A stretch of 19,195 bases of DNA, taken from the NCBI GenBank assembly GCA_003500135.1, contig DNTA01000087.1:9922-29116 (forward strand), in the 5' to 3' direction. Every line of letters starts with the position of its first letter. Positions within the stretch are counted from its first letter, which is position 1. Positions 5,912 to 12,145 of this stretch are shown one piece after another. Origin of the DNA: Cytophagales bacterium. GTDB lineage: Bacteria; Bacteroidota; Bacteroidia; Cytophagales; Cyclobacteriaceae. Position numbers and translations under genes: made by a program. Under the pieces are notes generated by a model that was not told where the DNA came from, ran no database searches, and saw nothing but the letters and a program-made list of their open reading frames with translations.

Positions 5912-7507
5912 ATGAGAAAACTTACAAGCATATTAATGCTCGCCTTATTTGGAGTATTAATTTTAGTATCGTCATGTAACAATGATGATCCACAAAGCGA
6001 TGCACCAATTACTTTTAATGCAAATGAAGCCATTCCTGTAACTGCAACTTTAACAGTTGGGCAAACCTTAGCTGTCTCCGGAGTAGAAGTTACCGCTGAA
6101 GATGGGATTGAAAGTGTATCGGTAACTGTAAATGGGAATCCAGTTCCAGCACTTGATTCAAATTATGTAGGGGGCCCTACAACTGCAGAATATGAGTTTT
6201 CAGTTAATACTGCTGATCTCGGTATAGGAAGTTATTCAGTTGTATTTACAGCTAAAGACCTAAATGGATCAACGACGACATTCGCACATGCTTTAACCGT
6301 TCAGGGAATAGCTTACACTGTTGCGGTTGAAACCATAGATGACAACGGAACAGAAGATGATCCTTCTGATGATATTGTCTTCCTGGAAATTTCAGGTAGC
6401 ATCAATTTCGATTATGAGTTTCCAACGGAGGGTCCCGAAGGACAAACAATTGCTTATTATGTTCTTGGTGGACGTGTAAAGGTAACTTCGGGTGCCACAC
6501 TTAATATTCCCGCTGGATCAGTAATAAAAGGTCGTTCAGGTACTGGTTCAAATGCAACGGCTCTTTTAGTAGCTAGAGGCTCAAAATTAATGGCAGAGGG
6601 CTCTGCTACTGCTCCAATCATCTTTACCTCAGTTGATGATGAAATTACTATCCAACAAGTTGAAGGTGGTGATTTCACTAGTCCAAACTTAGATAATGAT
6701 GCCAACGGTCTTTGGGGTGGTCTTATAGTACTCGGTTATGCACCAATTTCCGTAAACACTGCTACTGGTGAAGCACAGATAGAAGGAATACCTACATCAG
6801 ATACCGACGGATTATACGGAGGTGATGATAAAGAGGATAATTCAGGAATAATGAGATATATCTCAATTCGCCATGGTGGTACTAATATTGGCTCTGGAAA
6901 CGAGATCAATGGTTTGACACTAGGTGGTGTTGGATCAGGCACAACCATTGAAAATGTTGAGGTAGTTGCTAACCAAGATGACGGAATTGAGTGGTTTGGT
7001 GGTACTGTAGATGTTTCTAATGCATTGGTTTGGAACTGTGCCGATGACGCCATGGATACTGACCAGGCCTGGAATGGAACATGTAGCAATTTCATTGTTG
7101 TAACTCCATTGGGAGGAAGCGCTTTTGAATTAGATGGACCAGAAGGGACTTACATTGATGGTAATCATTCATTTGTTAATGGAACCGTATATGCAGGAGA
7201 TCAAATTGACTTTCTAATCGACTTTGATGAGAATACCAATGTGGATATGAGTGAAATCTATTTCTATGGTATTACAACAGCCACAGTTGTTTCCGAATAT
7301 AAGTTAATGTCCGATGCTGGAAATGGAACGGTAGCAAGGTTCGAGTATTCTGATATAGCAGATGCTTCAGCCGTGTTTGTAGATATTCCTGCAGAGGAAT
7401 TGGATGAAGTTGCGACTAATAGCAATACTGTTGGGCCTAAAGATGATACAGGATTCGAGTGGACCTGGGCCAGCCAAAGTGGTGGTTTAGCAGGAATTGG
7501 ATTATAA
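5912..7507 (+). CDS. Surface lipoprotein with Ig-like and beta-helix regions
   Basis: A 531-residue lipoprotein. The signal peptide (residues 1-21) ends in LVSS-C22, a good lipobox. The mature N-terminus CNNDDP carries acidic residues just after the cysteine, as in Bacteroidota lipoprotein export signals, so display on the outer face is likely. Residues about 35-131 look like an Ig/cadherin-type beta domain (VTATLTVGQTLAVSGVEV through FAHALTVQG). Residues about 185-420 form right-handed beta-helix-like rungs: VKVTSGATLNIPAGSVIKG, LLVARGSKLMAEGSATAPIIFTS, NGLWGGLIVLGYAPIS, TIENVEVVANQDDGIEWFGGTVDVSNALVWNCADDAMD. The protein is rich in Asp, Gly and Asn; C376 and C391 could pair. I recognise this as a recurring Bacteroidota family found beside TonB-dependent receptors. 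It is not SusD-like (no TPR fold). Substrate capture for the downstream receptor is inferred. Confidence 0.9.
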   Translation: MRKLTSILMLALFGVLILVSSCNNDDPQSDAPITFNANEAIPVTATLTVGQTLAVSGVEVTAEDGIESVSVTVNGNPVPALDSNYVGGPTTAEYEFSVNTADLGIGSYSVVFTAKDLNGSTTTFAHALTVQGIAYTVAVETIDDNGTEDDPSDDIVFLEISGSINFDYEFPTEGPEGQTIAYYVLGGRVKVTSGATLNIPAGSVIKGRSGTGSNATALLVARGSKLMAEGSATAPIIFTSVDDEITIQQVEGGDFTSPNLDNDANGLWGGLIVLGYAPISVNTATGEAQIEGIPTSDTDGLYGGDDKEDNSGIMRYISIRHGGTNIGSGNEINGLTLGGVGSGTTIENVEVVANQDDGIEWFGGTVDVSNALVWNCADDAMDTDQAWNGTCSNFIVVTPLGGSAFELDGPEGTYIDGNHSFVNGTVYAGDQIDFLIDFDENTNVDMSEIYFYGITTATVVSEYKLMSDAGNGTVARFEYSDIADASAVFVDIPAEELDEVATNSNTVGPKDDTGFEWTWASQSGGLAGIGL

Positions 7508-7525
7508 AAACATAAAATTTCTAAG

Positions 7526-7559
7526 GCTTGCTTTTCATTCAGGAAAGCAAGCTTTTTTT
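7526..7559 (+). terminator. Intrinsic terminator between lipoprotein and receptor genes
   Basis: A perfect 9-bp stem, GCTTGCTTT (7526-7534) and AAAGCAAGC (7544-7552), with a 9-nt loop, is followed by seven T residues (7553-7559). It lies 19 bp after the lipoprotein stop and 49 bp before the receptor ATG. It should end or attenuate the lipoprotein transcript, making the receptor mRNA less abundant through read-through or giving it a separate promoter, which I could not identify. Confidence 0.85.
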
Positions 7560-7607
7560 GTATCTGAATAATTAGAAATTGATCAATCGATATTTTATTT
7601 AGTGAAC

Positions 7608-10520
7608 ATGAATTTATTCTACAAATCATTTTTTTTCTTGTGCATGGTACTTATTCCTGCCTTATCCTATGCACAACAGGGGAAAATCAGGGGAAAAGTA
7701 ATTGACGACGGTACCGGCGAAGCCTTATTTGGTGTAACCGTGGTCATTAAGGGGACTACAAAAGGCGGTATTACCGATTTCGATGGCGCCTTTGAAATCA
7801 ACGTAGAACCAGGCGCTTATGACATTCAAGCTTCTTTTGTATCATATAAGACTGTTACTGTTACTGGTGTAGAAGTAAGGCCTAATGATGTAACCGTAAT
7901 TGATCAAATACGACTGGCCGAAGATGTGGCGCAACTGGAGGAAGTGGTCATAAAAGCAGAAGTAATCAACTCTACGGAATCTGCCTTAATGACATTAAAA
8001 AGAAAATCCGTTAATGTAATGGATGGAATATCAGCGGCTGCTTTTAGAAAAATTGGCGATACCGATGCTGCTGAAGCGGCCAAACGGGTTACCGGTGTTT
8101 CCGTCGAAGGGGGTAAATATATATATGTACGCGGACTTGGGGATCGTTATACAAAAACCACCTTAAATGGCGTTGACATTCCCGGATTAGATCCCGATAG
8201 AAACACCATACAGATTGATATTTTTCCAACTAATCTGATCGATAATATGGTGATCATGAAATCTTTTGTGCCCGAATTACCAGCTGATTTTACAGGTGGG
8301 ATTGTTAATATCGAAACTAAAGATTTTCCGGAGGAAAAAGTTATGAGCGTATCAATCAGTGGGGCTTATAATCCTTCGATGCATTTTAATAGCGATTATA
8401 TTACTTATCAAGGAAGTAATACTGATTTTCTTGGTTTTGATGGGGGAACAAGAAGTCTTCCGGAAGGAGCTCAATTCTTTGAAATCCCAAGTCCTAGCGG
8501 AGATTTTACCGATCAGGAAATCAATAGTTTTCTAAAGTCTTTCAATCCTACATTAGGTGCTTCAAATCAAACAAGCCCAATGAATTTTAGCATGGGATTA
8601 ACTTTAGCTGATCAGTTTTCATTAAATAATGGATATAAAATAGGATATATCGTAACCGGTACTTATAAAAATACCACCCGGTTATATGACGATATGTTCT
8701 TTGGGGAGTATCAGCTCGATGTGCCCCCTATTGGAGATGAGCCAGCAAATAATTATGAAATGATAGTGGCGACAACTCTGGAAGGGATCTTAACCGAAAA
8801 CAATGTTTTGCTGGGTGGACTTGGGGGCATTGCGCTTAAAACCAATACTTCAAAGTATAAGTTTAATGCGATGCATTTACAGAATGGAGAGAGCCGATCT
8901 GCTCAATTGGAAATTTTTGATAATGGTTCAGCCCCAGGTAAATCCGGATACATTGGTTATTCAAATAACCTTGAATACAACGAAAGGAGTTTAACAAATT
9001 TATTGCTGAATGGTGCCCATTATACTGAAAACGGAGCATGGAAAGTGGATTGGAAGGGCGCTGTTACCATATCTGACCTGGAAGATCCTGATATCAGAAA
9101 AACTGCTTTTACAGTTAACAGGGCGAATGGAGACAGTACCTTTCAACCCGGAGCCGCAGGTCTGCCCAACAGGATATGGCGCTCTTTAGATGAAATAAAT
9201 ATTGTAGGCAAGTTAGATGTTATAAATGAACATAAATTGTTTTCTGAAACTGCGAAGTTGAAGTTTGGAGTCAACTATACCTATAAGGAAAGAGACTACT
9301 TAATATTGGAATTTAACTTAAGAGCACCAGGACGTCAGCCTAATTATGGTGGAGATCCCAATAATGTGTTGACTGATGAGAATTTATATCCTAACAATGA
9401 CTTTTGGTACCTTTCAGGAAACAACGATCCTAACCCAAATGAATTTAATTCTAATGCTACAAACTTAGCGGCTTATATGTCCTATGAATTTTCACCAGTT
9501 CCCAAACTAAAGTCGATTCTAGGATTACGAATGGAGAGCTTTGTGCAGAGACATACGGGTAGAGATGCCGAATTTGCCAATAACCCTGTAGAGGGTACGG
9601 GTAACAATCTGGATAATGAAAAGGTATTGGATGCTACAGACTTCTTTCCATCGATTAACTTTATATATGCACTCACCGAAGAACAAAATTTAAGACTTTC
9701 TTATTCTCGCACCATTGCAAGACCTTCATTTAAAGAATTGTCATTTGCGCAGATACTTGATCCTGTTTCAAATAGGATATTTAATGGAGGATTGTTTGAG
9801 TACCCTGATTGGGATGGAAATCTAACTGAAACAAGAATAGAGAATTTCGATATCCGATGGGAAATGTTTATGGATCGCAATCAGATGATCTCTTTAAGTG
9901 GTTTTTATAAGTCATTTGACGACCCAATAGAGTTGGTTAGAATAAATAGCGCTTTTACAACAAATGAATTTCAACCCAGAAATGTTGGTAATGGAGAACT
10001 TTTTGGTATGGAATTCGAGTTCAGAAAAAGTCTTAGCTTCATTTCAAATCGACTTGAAAACTTCAGTGTAAACGGTAATGTAACATATGTTGAATCCTCA
10101 CTTGAAATGTCAGACGAAGAGTTTAACAATAGAAAGGAGTTTGAAAAATTTGAACAAAATATTGAGAACACCCGAAACATGGCTGGTCAGGCTCCTTATG
10201 TCATCAATGCAGGGTTGAGTTATAATAACCCTGACAAAGCACTGGATGCCGGATTTTTTTATAATGTTAAAGGACGAACCCTTATCGTTGTGGGAAGTGG
10301 TTATTTTCCAGATGTATATTCTGAACCGTTCCACAGCCTTAATTTTAACCTTAACAAGGCATTCGGCTCCGAAAGAAAGGCTGAGGTAAACTTCAGTGTG
10401 AGTAACATATTAAATGATGTCCGCGAGGAGTTTTTTACGGCTTTCAGAGCAGAAGATCAGATATTCCAGCGTTGGAGCCCGGGTGTTGAAATTGGAGTTG
10501 GCTTTAGCTACAGGTTTTAA
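7608..10520 (+). CDS. TonB-dependent outer-membrane receptor with CarboxypepD_reg-like domain
   Basis: A 970-residue TonB-dependent transporter. The ATG at 7608 is preferred over an in-frame GTG at 7602 because it gives a compact signal peptide (MNLFYKSFFFLCMVLIPALSYAQ). Mature residues about 24-100 form a CarboxypepD_reg-like beta-sandwich (GKIRGKVIDDGTGEALFGVTV, then TDFDGAFEI). A linker with LEEVVIKAE leads to the plug at about 128-238 (DAAEAAKRVTGVSVEGGKYIYVRGLGDRY, FTGGIVNIETKDFPE). The remainder is a 22-strand-type barrel ending in an aromatic C-terminus (GVGFSYRF). It lacks a SusD partner; the upstream beta-helix lipoprotein probably takes that place. A terminator separates the two genes, and the LprI-like lipoprotein gene follows 40 bp downstream. 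The VRGLGDRY plug resembles receptors of the TonB-Xanth-Caul type. The substrate is unknown. Confidence 0.95.
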   Translation: MNLFYKSFFFLCMVLIPALSYAQQGKIRGKVIDDGTGEALFGVTVVIKGTTKGGITDFDGAFEINVEPGAYDIQASFVSYKTVTVTGVEVRPNDVTVIDQIRLAEDVAQLEEVVIKAEVINSTESALMTLKRKSVNVMDGISAAAFRKIGDTDAAEAAKRVTGVSVEGGKYIYVRGLGDRYTKTTLNGVDIPGLDPDRNTIQIDIFPTNLIDNMVIMKSFVPELPADFTGGIVNIETKDFPEEKVMSVSISGAYNPSMHFNSDYITYQGSNTDFLGFDGGTRSLPEGAQFFEIPSPSGDFTDQEINSFLKSFNPTLGASNQTSPMNFSMGLTLADQFSLNNGYKIGYIVTGTYKNTTRLYDDMFFGEYQLDVPPIGDEPANNYEMIVATTLEGILTENNVLLGGLGGIALKTNTSKYKFNAMHLQNGESRSAQLEIFDNGSAPGKSGYIGYSNNLEYNERSLTNLLLNGAHYTENGAWKVDWKGAVTISDLEDPDIRKTAFTVNRANGDSTFQPGAAGLPNRIWRSLDEINIVGKLDVINEHKLFSETAKLKFGVNYTYKERDYLILEFNLRAPGRQPNYGGDPNNVLTDENLYPNNDFWYLSGNNDPNPNEFNSNATNLAAYMSYEFSPVPKLKSILGLRMESFVQRHTGRDAEFANNPVEGTGNNLDNEKVLDATDFFPSINFIYALTEEQNLRLSYSRTIARPSFKELSFAQILDPVSNRIFNGGLFEYPDWDGNLTETRIENFDIRWEMFMDRNQMISLSGFYKSFDDPIELVRINSAFTTNEFQPRNVGNGELFGMEFEFRKSLSFISNRLENFSVNGNVTYVESSLEMSDEEFNNRKEFEKFEQNIENTRNMAGQAPYVINAGLSYNNPDKALDAGFFYNVKGRTLIVVGSGYFPDVYSEPFHSLNFNLNKAFGSERKAEVNFSVSNILNDVREEFFTAFRAEDQIFQRWSPGVEIGVGFSYRF

Positions 10521-10560
10521 TTAATTCTATCAATATCATGAAGGGATAAATGACTGTAAG

Positions 10561-10941
10561 ATGAGGGTGATCTACATTACATTAATTCTTTCAACATTAC
10601 TGTTTTGGGGCTGTCAGAACAATCAAAACAAAGATTATTTGTCAGGCTGCTCTGGTTTGGATCAAGTTGACCTGGAGATGACAAAGCTGTTCGATCAGGT
10701 TTTGGAAGTTCATAAGAAAAAAAAAAGGTTTATTCATAACATGAAGATGGCTCAGGTGGCCTGGACTCAATATCGAAACGCCATGTCAACGGCCTATATG
10801 GATAAAGAAAAGAGGCCAAGGGATTACACACAACCTCAGAAGGAGTGTAAATGCAGTAAAATGGCCGATTTGACCAGAAAAAGGATAGAAGAGCTAAAAG
10901 TTTTTCTTGAGCCAAATCCGGATGATATCATGTGTTGGTAA
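10561..10941 (+). CDS. Small lipoprotein, LprI/DUF1311-like
   Basis: A 126-residue protein with a short hydrophobic leader and a lipobox-like LFWG-C18. The mature part has four further cysteines (C30, C96, C98, C125) and a helical arrangement: SGLDQVDLEMTKLFDQVLEVHKKKKRF, then MAQVAWTQYRNAMSTAY, then ECKCSKMADLTRKRIEELKVFLEP. The AW-x-x-YR element followed by a cysteine and a long helix is the pattern of the LprI N-terminal domain (DUF1311), whose Mycobacterium member inhibits lysozyme. In Bacteroidota the function is unknown. The gene follows the receptor by 40 bp with no terminator between, so it is probably co-transcribed, and an intrinsic terminator follows it. A run of ten A residues (10717-10726) encodes part of HKKKKR and is slippage-prone. 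Confidence 0.8.
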   Translation: MRVIYITLILSTLLFWGCQNNQNKDYLSGCSGLDQVDLEMTKLFDQVLEVHKKKKRFIHNMKMAQVAWTQYRNAMSTAYMDKEKRPRDYTQPQKECKCSKMADLTRKRIEELKVFLEPNPDDIMCW

Positions 10942-10967
10942 CTAAGTGTTTCATTATATATTTGAAT

Positions 10968-10995
10968 AGGCGATCCTAACCGGGTCGCCTCTTTT
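10968..10995 (+). terminator. Intrinsic terminator after the LprI-like gene
   Basis: A 9-bp stem AGGCGATCC (10968-10976) and GGGTCGCCT (10982-10990), including one G-T pair, surrounds a 5-nt loop and is followed by CTTTTGTT. It lies 26 bp after the stop codon and probably ends the receptor transcript. Confidence 0.8.
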
Positions 10996-10996
10996 G

Positions 10997-11014
10997 TTAA
11001 TATACACATAACAT
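10997..11014 (+). promoter_or_regulatory. TTAATAT/ATAACAT direct pair at 11-bp spacing
   Basis: TTAATAT at 10997-11003 and ATAACAT at 11008-11014 are 11 bp apart, matching the heptamers upstream of the lipoprotein gene. In the same 11-bp register, a weak GAAACAA (11030-11036) ends 8 bp before the -7 element at 11045, the same gap as at the lipoprotein promoter. The third and fourth units are poor matches. Confidence 0.4.
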
Positions 11015-11044
11015 TATCGAAAACTCAAAGAAACAATAGCGTTG

Positions 11045-11052
11045 TACCTTTG
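11045..11052 (+). promoter_or_regulatory. Bacteroidota -7 element (TACCTTTG)
   Basis: TACCTTTG is an exact match to TAnnTTTG and ends 4 bp before the ATG at 11057. With the usual start point a few bases downstream, the mRNA would be leaderless or nearly so. It also shows that the longer reading frame from 11042 is not the real start. No -33 TTTG is seen at normal distance. Confidence 0.6.
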
Positions 11053-11056
11053 CAGG

Positions 11057-11410
11057 ATGAATATGAAGTGTTTATTGATCTTAATTCTTGTTTCGGTGTT
11101 TTCTTTTACGGTTCAGGCCAATGAAAAAGAAGGCGAGCGTACAAGTAAAAAGTCTGAAGTTAAAACACAGGTTTCACAATTGTCAGGTATTGTTCTCGAT
11201 GAGCAAGGCGATACGATCCCCGGTGCAGAAATTCTGATCAATGGCGAGTCTACTGGCGTCTATACCGATTTTGACGGTAACTTTATGATTCCTGACCTTA
11301 AAACCGGTCAGTACTACATTGAAGCTTCATTTCCTTCATACTCCTCCGACAAACAAACAGAAATCACCCTTTCCAAAACTTTGGAATCGGTTGTGATTAC
11401 CCTCCGTTAA
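11057..11410 (+). CDS. Free-standing CarboxypepD_reg-like periplasmic protein
   Basis: A 117-residue protein starting at ATG 11057 (a second ATG at 11063 is possible). An earlier in-frame TTG at 11042 lies inside the promoter and is rejected. A signal peptide (MNMKCLLILILVSVFSFTVQA) precedes a charged linker and one CarboxypepD_reg-like beta-sandwich (QLSGIVLDEQGDTIPGAEILINGESTG, TDFDGNFMIPDLKTGQYYIEASFPSY). This is the same fold and motif set as the N-terminal extension of the TonB-dependent receptor in this island. No barrel or other domain follows: the protein stops at VVITLR, where a receptor would continue into its linker and plug. The cysteine in the leader (C5) is too early for a lipobox. 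It has its own promoter, between two terminator/operator regions. Function unknown; interaction with an envelope partner is inferred. Confidence 0.85.
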   Translation: MNMKCLLILILVSVFSFTVQANEKEGERTSKKSEVKTQVSQLSGIVLDEQGDTIPGAEILINGESTGVYTDFDGNFMIPDLKTGQYYIEASFPSYSSDKQTEITLSKTLESVVITLR

Positions 11411-11424
11411 CATTTTCATAACAT
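11407..11424 (+). promoter_or_regulatory. TTAACAT/ATAACAT direct pair at 11-bp spacing
   Basis: TTAACAT (11407-11413) overlaps the stop codon of the CarboxypepD_reg-like gene and is followed 11 bp later by ATAACAT (11418-11424). It lies 69 bp upstream of the triple repeat at 11493 and may be a secondary upstream site for the YwqK-like gene. Confidence 0.4.
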
Positions 11425-11492
11425 TAAAAACGTTGTTGGTGTGACAGAAATCAGGTTTTGTCGTAATAACAGGCGATTTCTTTGTATTTATG

Positions 11493-11533
11493 TTAACAAA
11501 AAGTTAACATTGTATTAATATAAACGTTAAATA
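11493..11533 (+). promoter_or_regulatory. Three- to four-unit TTAACAT direct repeat operator
   Basis: TTAACAA (11493), TTAACAT (11504) and TTAATAT (11515) are spaced exactly 11 bp apart; a fourth unit, TTAAATA (11527), follows at 12 bp. A TATAATG sequence at 11532-11538 could be the -10/-7 element. The array sits in the upstream promoter half as expected for an OmpR/PhoB-type activator site. Transcription would start about 20 nt before the YwqK-like gene. Confidence 0.55.
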
Positions 11534-11555
11534 TAATGTAGGGAATCATAAAAAT

Positions 11556-11560
11556 GGAGG
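11556..11560 (+). promoter_or_regulatory. Strong Shine-Dalgarno GGAGG
   Basis: GGAGG followed by AGTT lies 4 nt before the ATG at 11565. A near-canonical ribosome site is uncommon in this window, where most genes have AT-rich leaders, and it fixes the start of the YwqK-like gene. Confidence 0.7.
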
Positions 11561-11564
11561 AGTT

Positions 11565-12041
11565 ATGAAAAAGGCAATATTAACAATCACAGCAATAATC
11601 GTTTCATTCAGCTTTATAACAGCACAAACATCTATTGAAATCATCAATGGCCTGGCTTACAATGCCGATAATGAATTAATGGATGGTAAATACTACACCA
11701 CCTATGAAGATGGTACCATTAAGGAAGAATTGAATTATCAAAATGGTGTGAAACAAGGAGCATTTTTGGCCTACTATGAAGATGGCGCCTTAAAAGAGCA
11801 GGGTTTGTTCACCGATAATCAAAAAGATGGCCGTTGGACCAAATGGGCCCAGAATGGTAATAAAATTGGCGATATCCATTTTAAAAATGGCATCAAAGAC
11901 GGCAAATGGAGAATTTGGGATGCAAACGGTACTTTAAGATATCTGGTATTTTATGATATGGGTGAAAAAACCGGAATATGGAAAGTATATGATGAACAAG
12001 GCAACCTGACCAAAGAAGAGAATTATACAGTATCATTCTAA
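11565..12041 (+). CDS. Secreted MORN_2-repeat protein (YwqK-like)
   Basis: A 158-residue protein with a Sec signal peptide (MKKAILTITAIIVSFSFITAQ). The mature part is built of about five MORN_2 repeats of roughly 23 residues: DGKYYTTYEDGTIKEELNYQNG, KQGAFLAYYEDGALKEQGLFTDN, KDGRWTKWAQNGNKIGDIHFKNG, KDGKWRIWDANGTLRYLVFYDMG and KTGIWKVYDEQGNLTKEENY. Such proteins are often auto-annotated as toxin-antitoxin YwqK-family antitoxins, but a signal peptide and the lack of a toxin neighbour argue against that here. It has the strongest ribosome site in the island, a repeat-array promoter and a strong terminator, so it is a single-gene transcript probably controlled together with the receptor genes. 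Its molecular role is unknown. Confidence 0.88.
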   Translation: MKKAILTITAIIVSFSFITAQTSIEIINGLAYNADNELMDGKYYTTYEDGTIKEELNYQNGVKQGAFLAYYEDGALKEQGLFTDNQKDGRWTKWAQNGNKIGDIHFKNGIKDGKWRIWDANGTLRYLVFYDMGEKTGIWKVYDEQGNLTKEENYTVSF

Positions 12042-12047
12042 TAAAGT

Positions 12048-12080
12048 TGAGTTATGAATTTTGCCTGAATTCATAACTCA
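12048..12080. repeat. 13-bp perfect inverted repeat after the YwqK-like gene
   Basis: TGAGTTATGAATT (12048-12060) and AATTCATAACTCA (12068-12080) are perfectly complementary around a 7-nt loop, starting 6 bp after the stop codon. It is AT-rich with no T tract on the plus strand. It precedes the true terminator and may protect the mRNA 3' end or, read leftward, help to terminate the convergent gene. Confidence 0.65.
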
Positions 12081-12084
12081 GTTT

Positions 12085-12116
12085 AACCCGGACAGTCACG
12101 TATCGTCCGGGTTTTT
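12085..12116 (+). terminator. Intrinsic terminator closing the receptor island
   Basis: A 9-bp stem AACCCGGAC (12085-12093) and GTCCGGGTT (12105-12113) with an 11-nt loop runs into TTTTTATTTTG. It is the strongest terminator in the window and separates the island from the leftward DUF2493-like gene. Confidence 0.9.
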
Positions 12117-12145
12117 ATTTTGTGTATGGCGGCACTGTAATGTAA

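Noticed and set aside
6736..7095. Minus-strand open frame inside the beta-helix lipoprotein gene
   Set aside because: Serine/proline-rich shadow without a start context; the plus-strand protein has clear lipobox and repeat rungs.
5912..7507. SusD-type lipoprotein
   Set aside because: No TPR-helical SusD pattern; the sequence is beta-rich with Ig-like and helix-rung segments, and the gene precedes rather than follows the receptor.
7578..7587. ATTGATCAAT palindrome upstream of the receptor as an operator
   Set aside because: A single 10-bp palindrome in AT-rich DNA, not shared with the other island promoters and without an adjacent clear promoter.
11042..11056. TTG start for the CarboxypepD_reg-like gene
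   Set aside because: It overlaps the TACCTTTG promoter; the ATG at 11057 gives a proper signal peptide.
11565..12041. Antitoxin of a toxin-antitoxin pair (the usual automatic label for YwqK-like proteins)
   Set aside because: It has a signal peptide and no adjacent toxin gene; the label comes only from the MORN_2 repeats.
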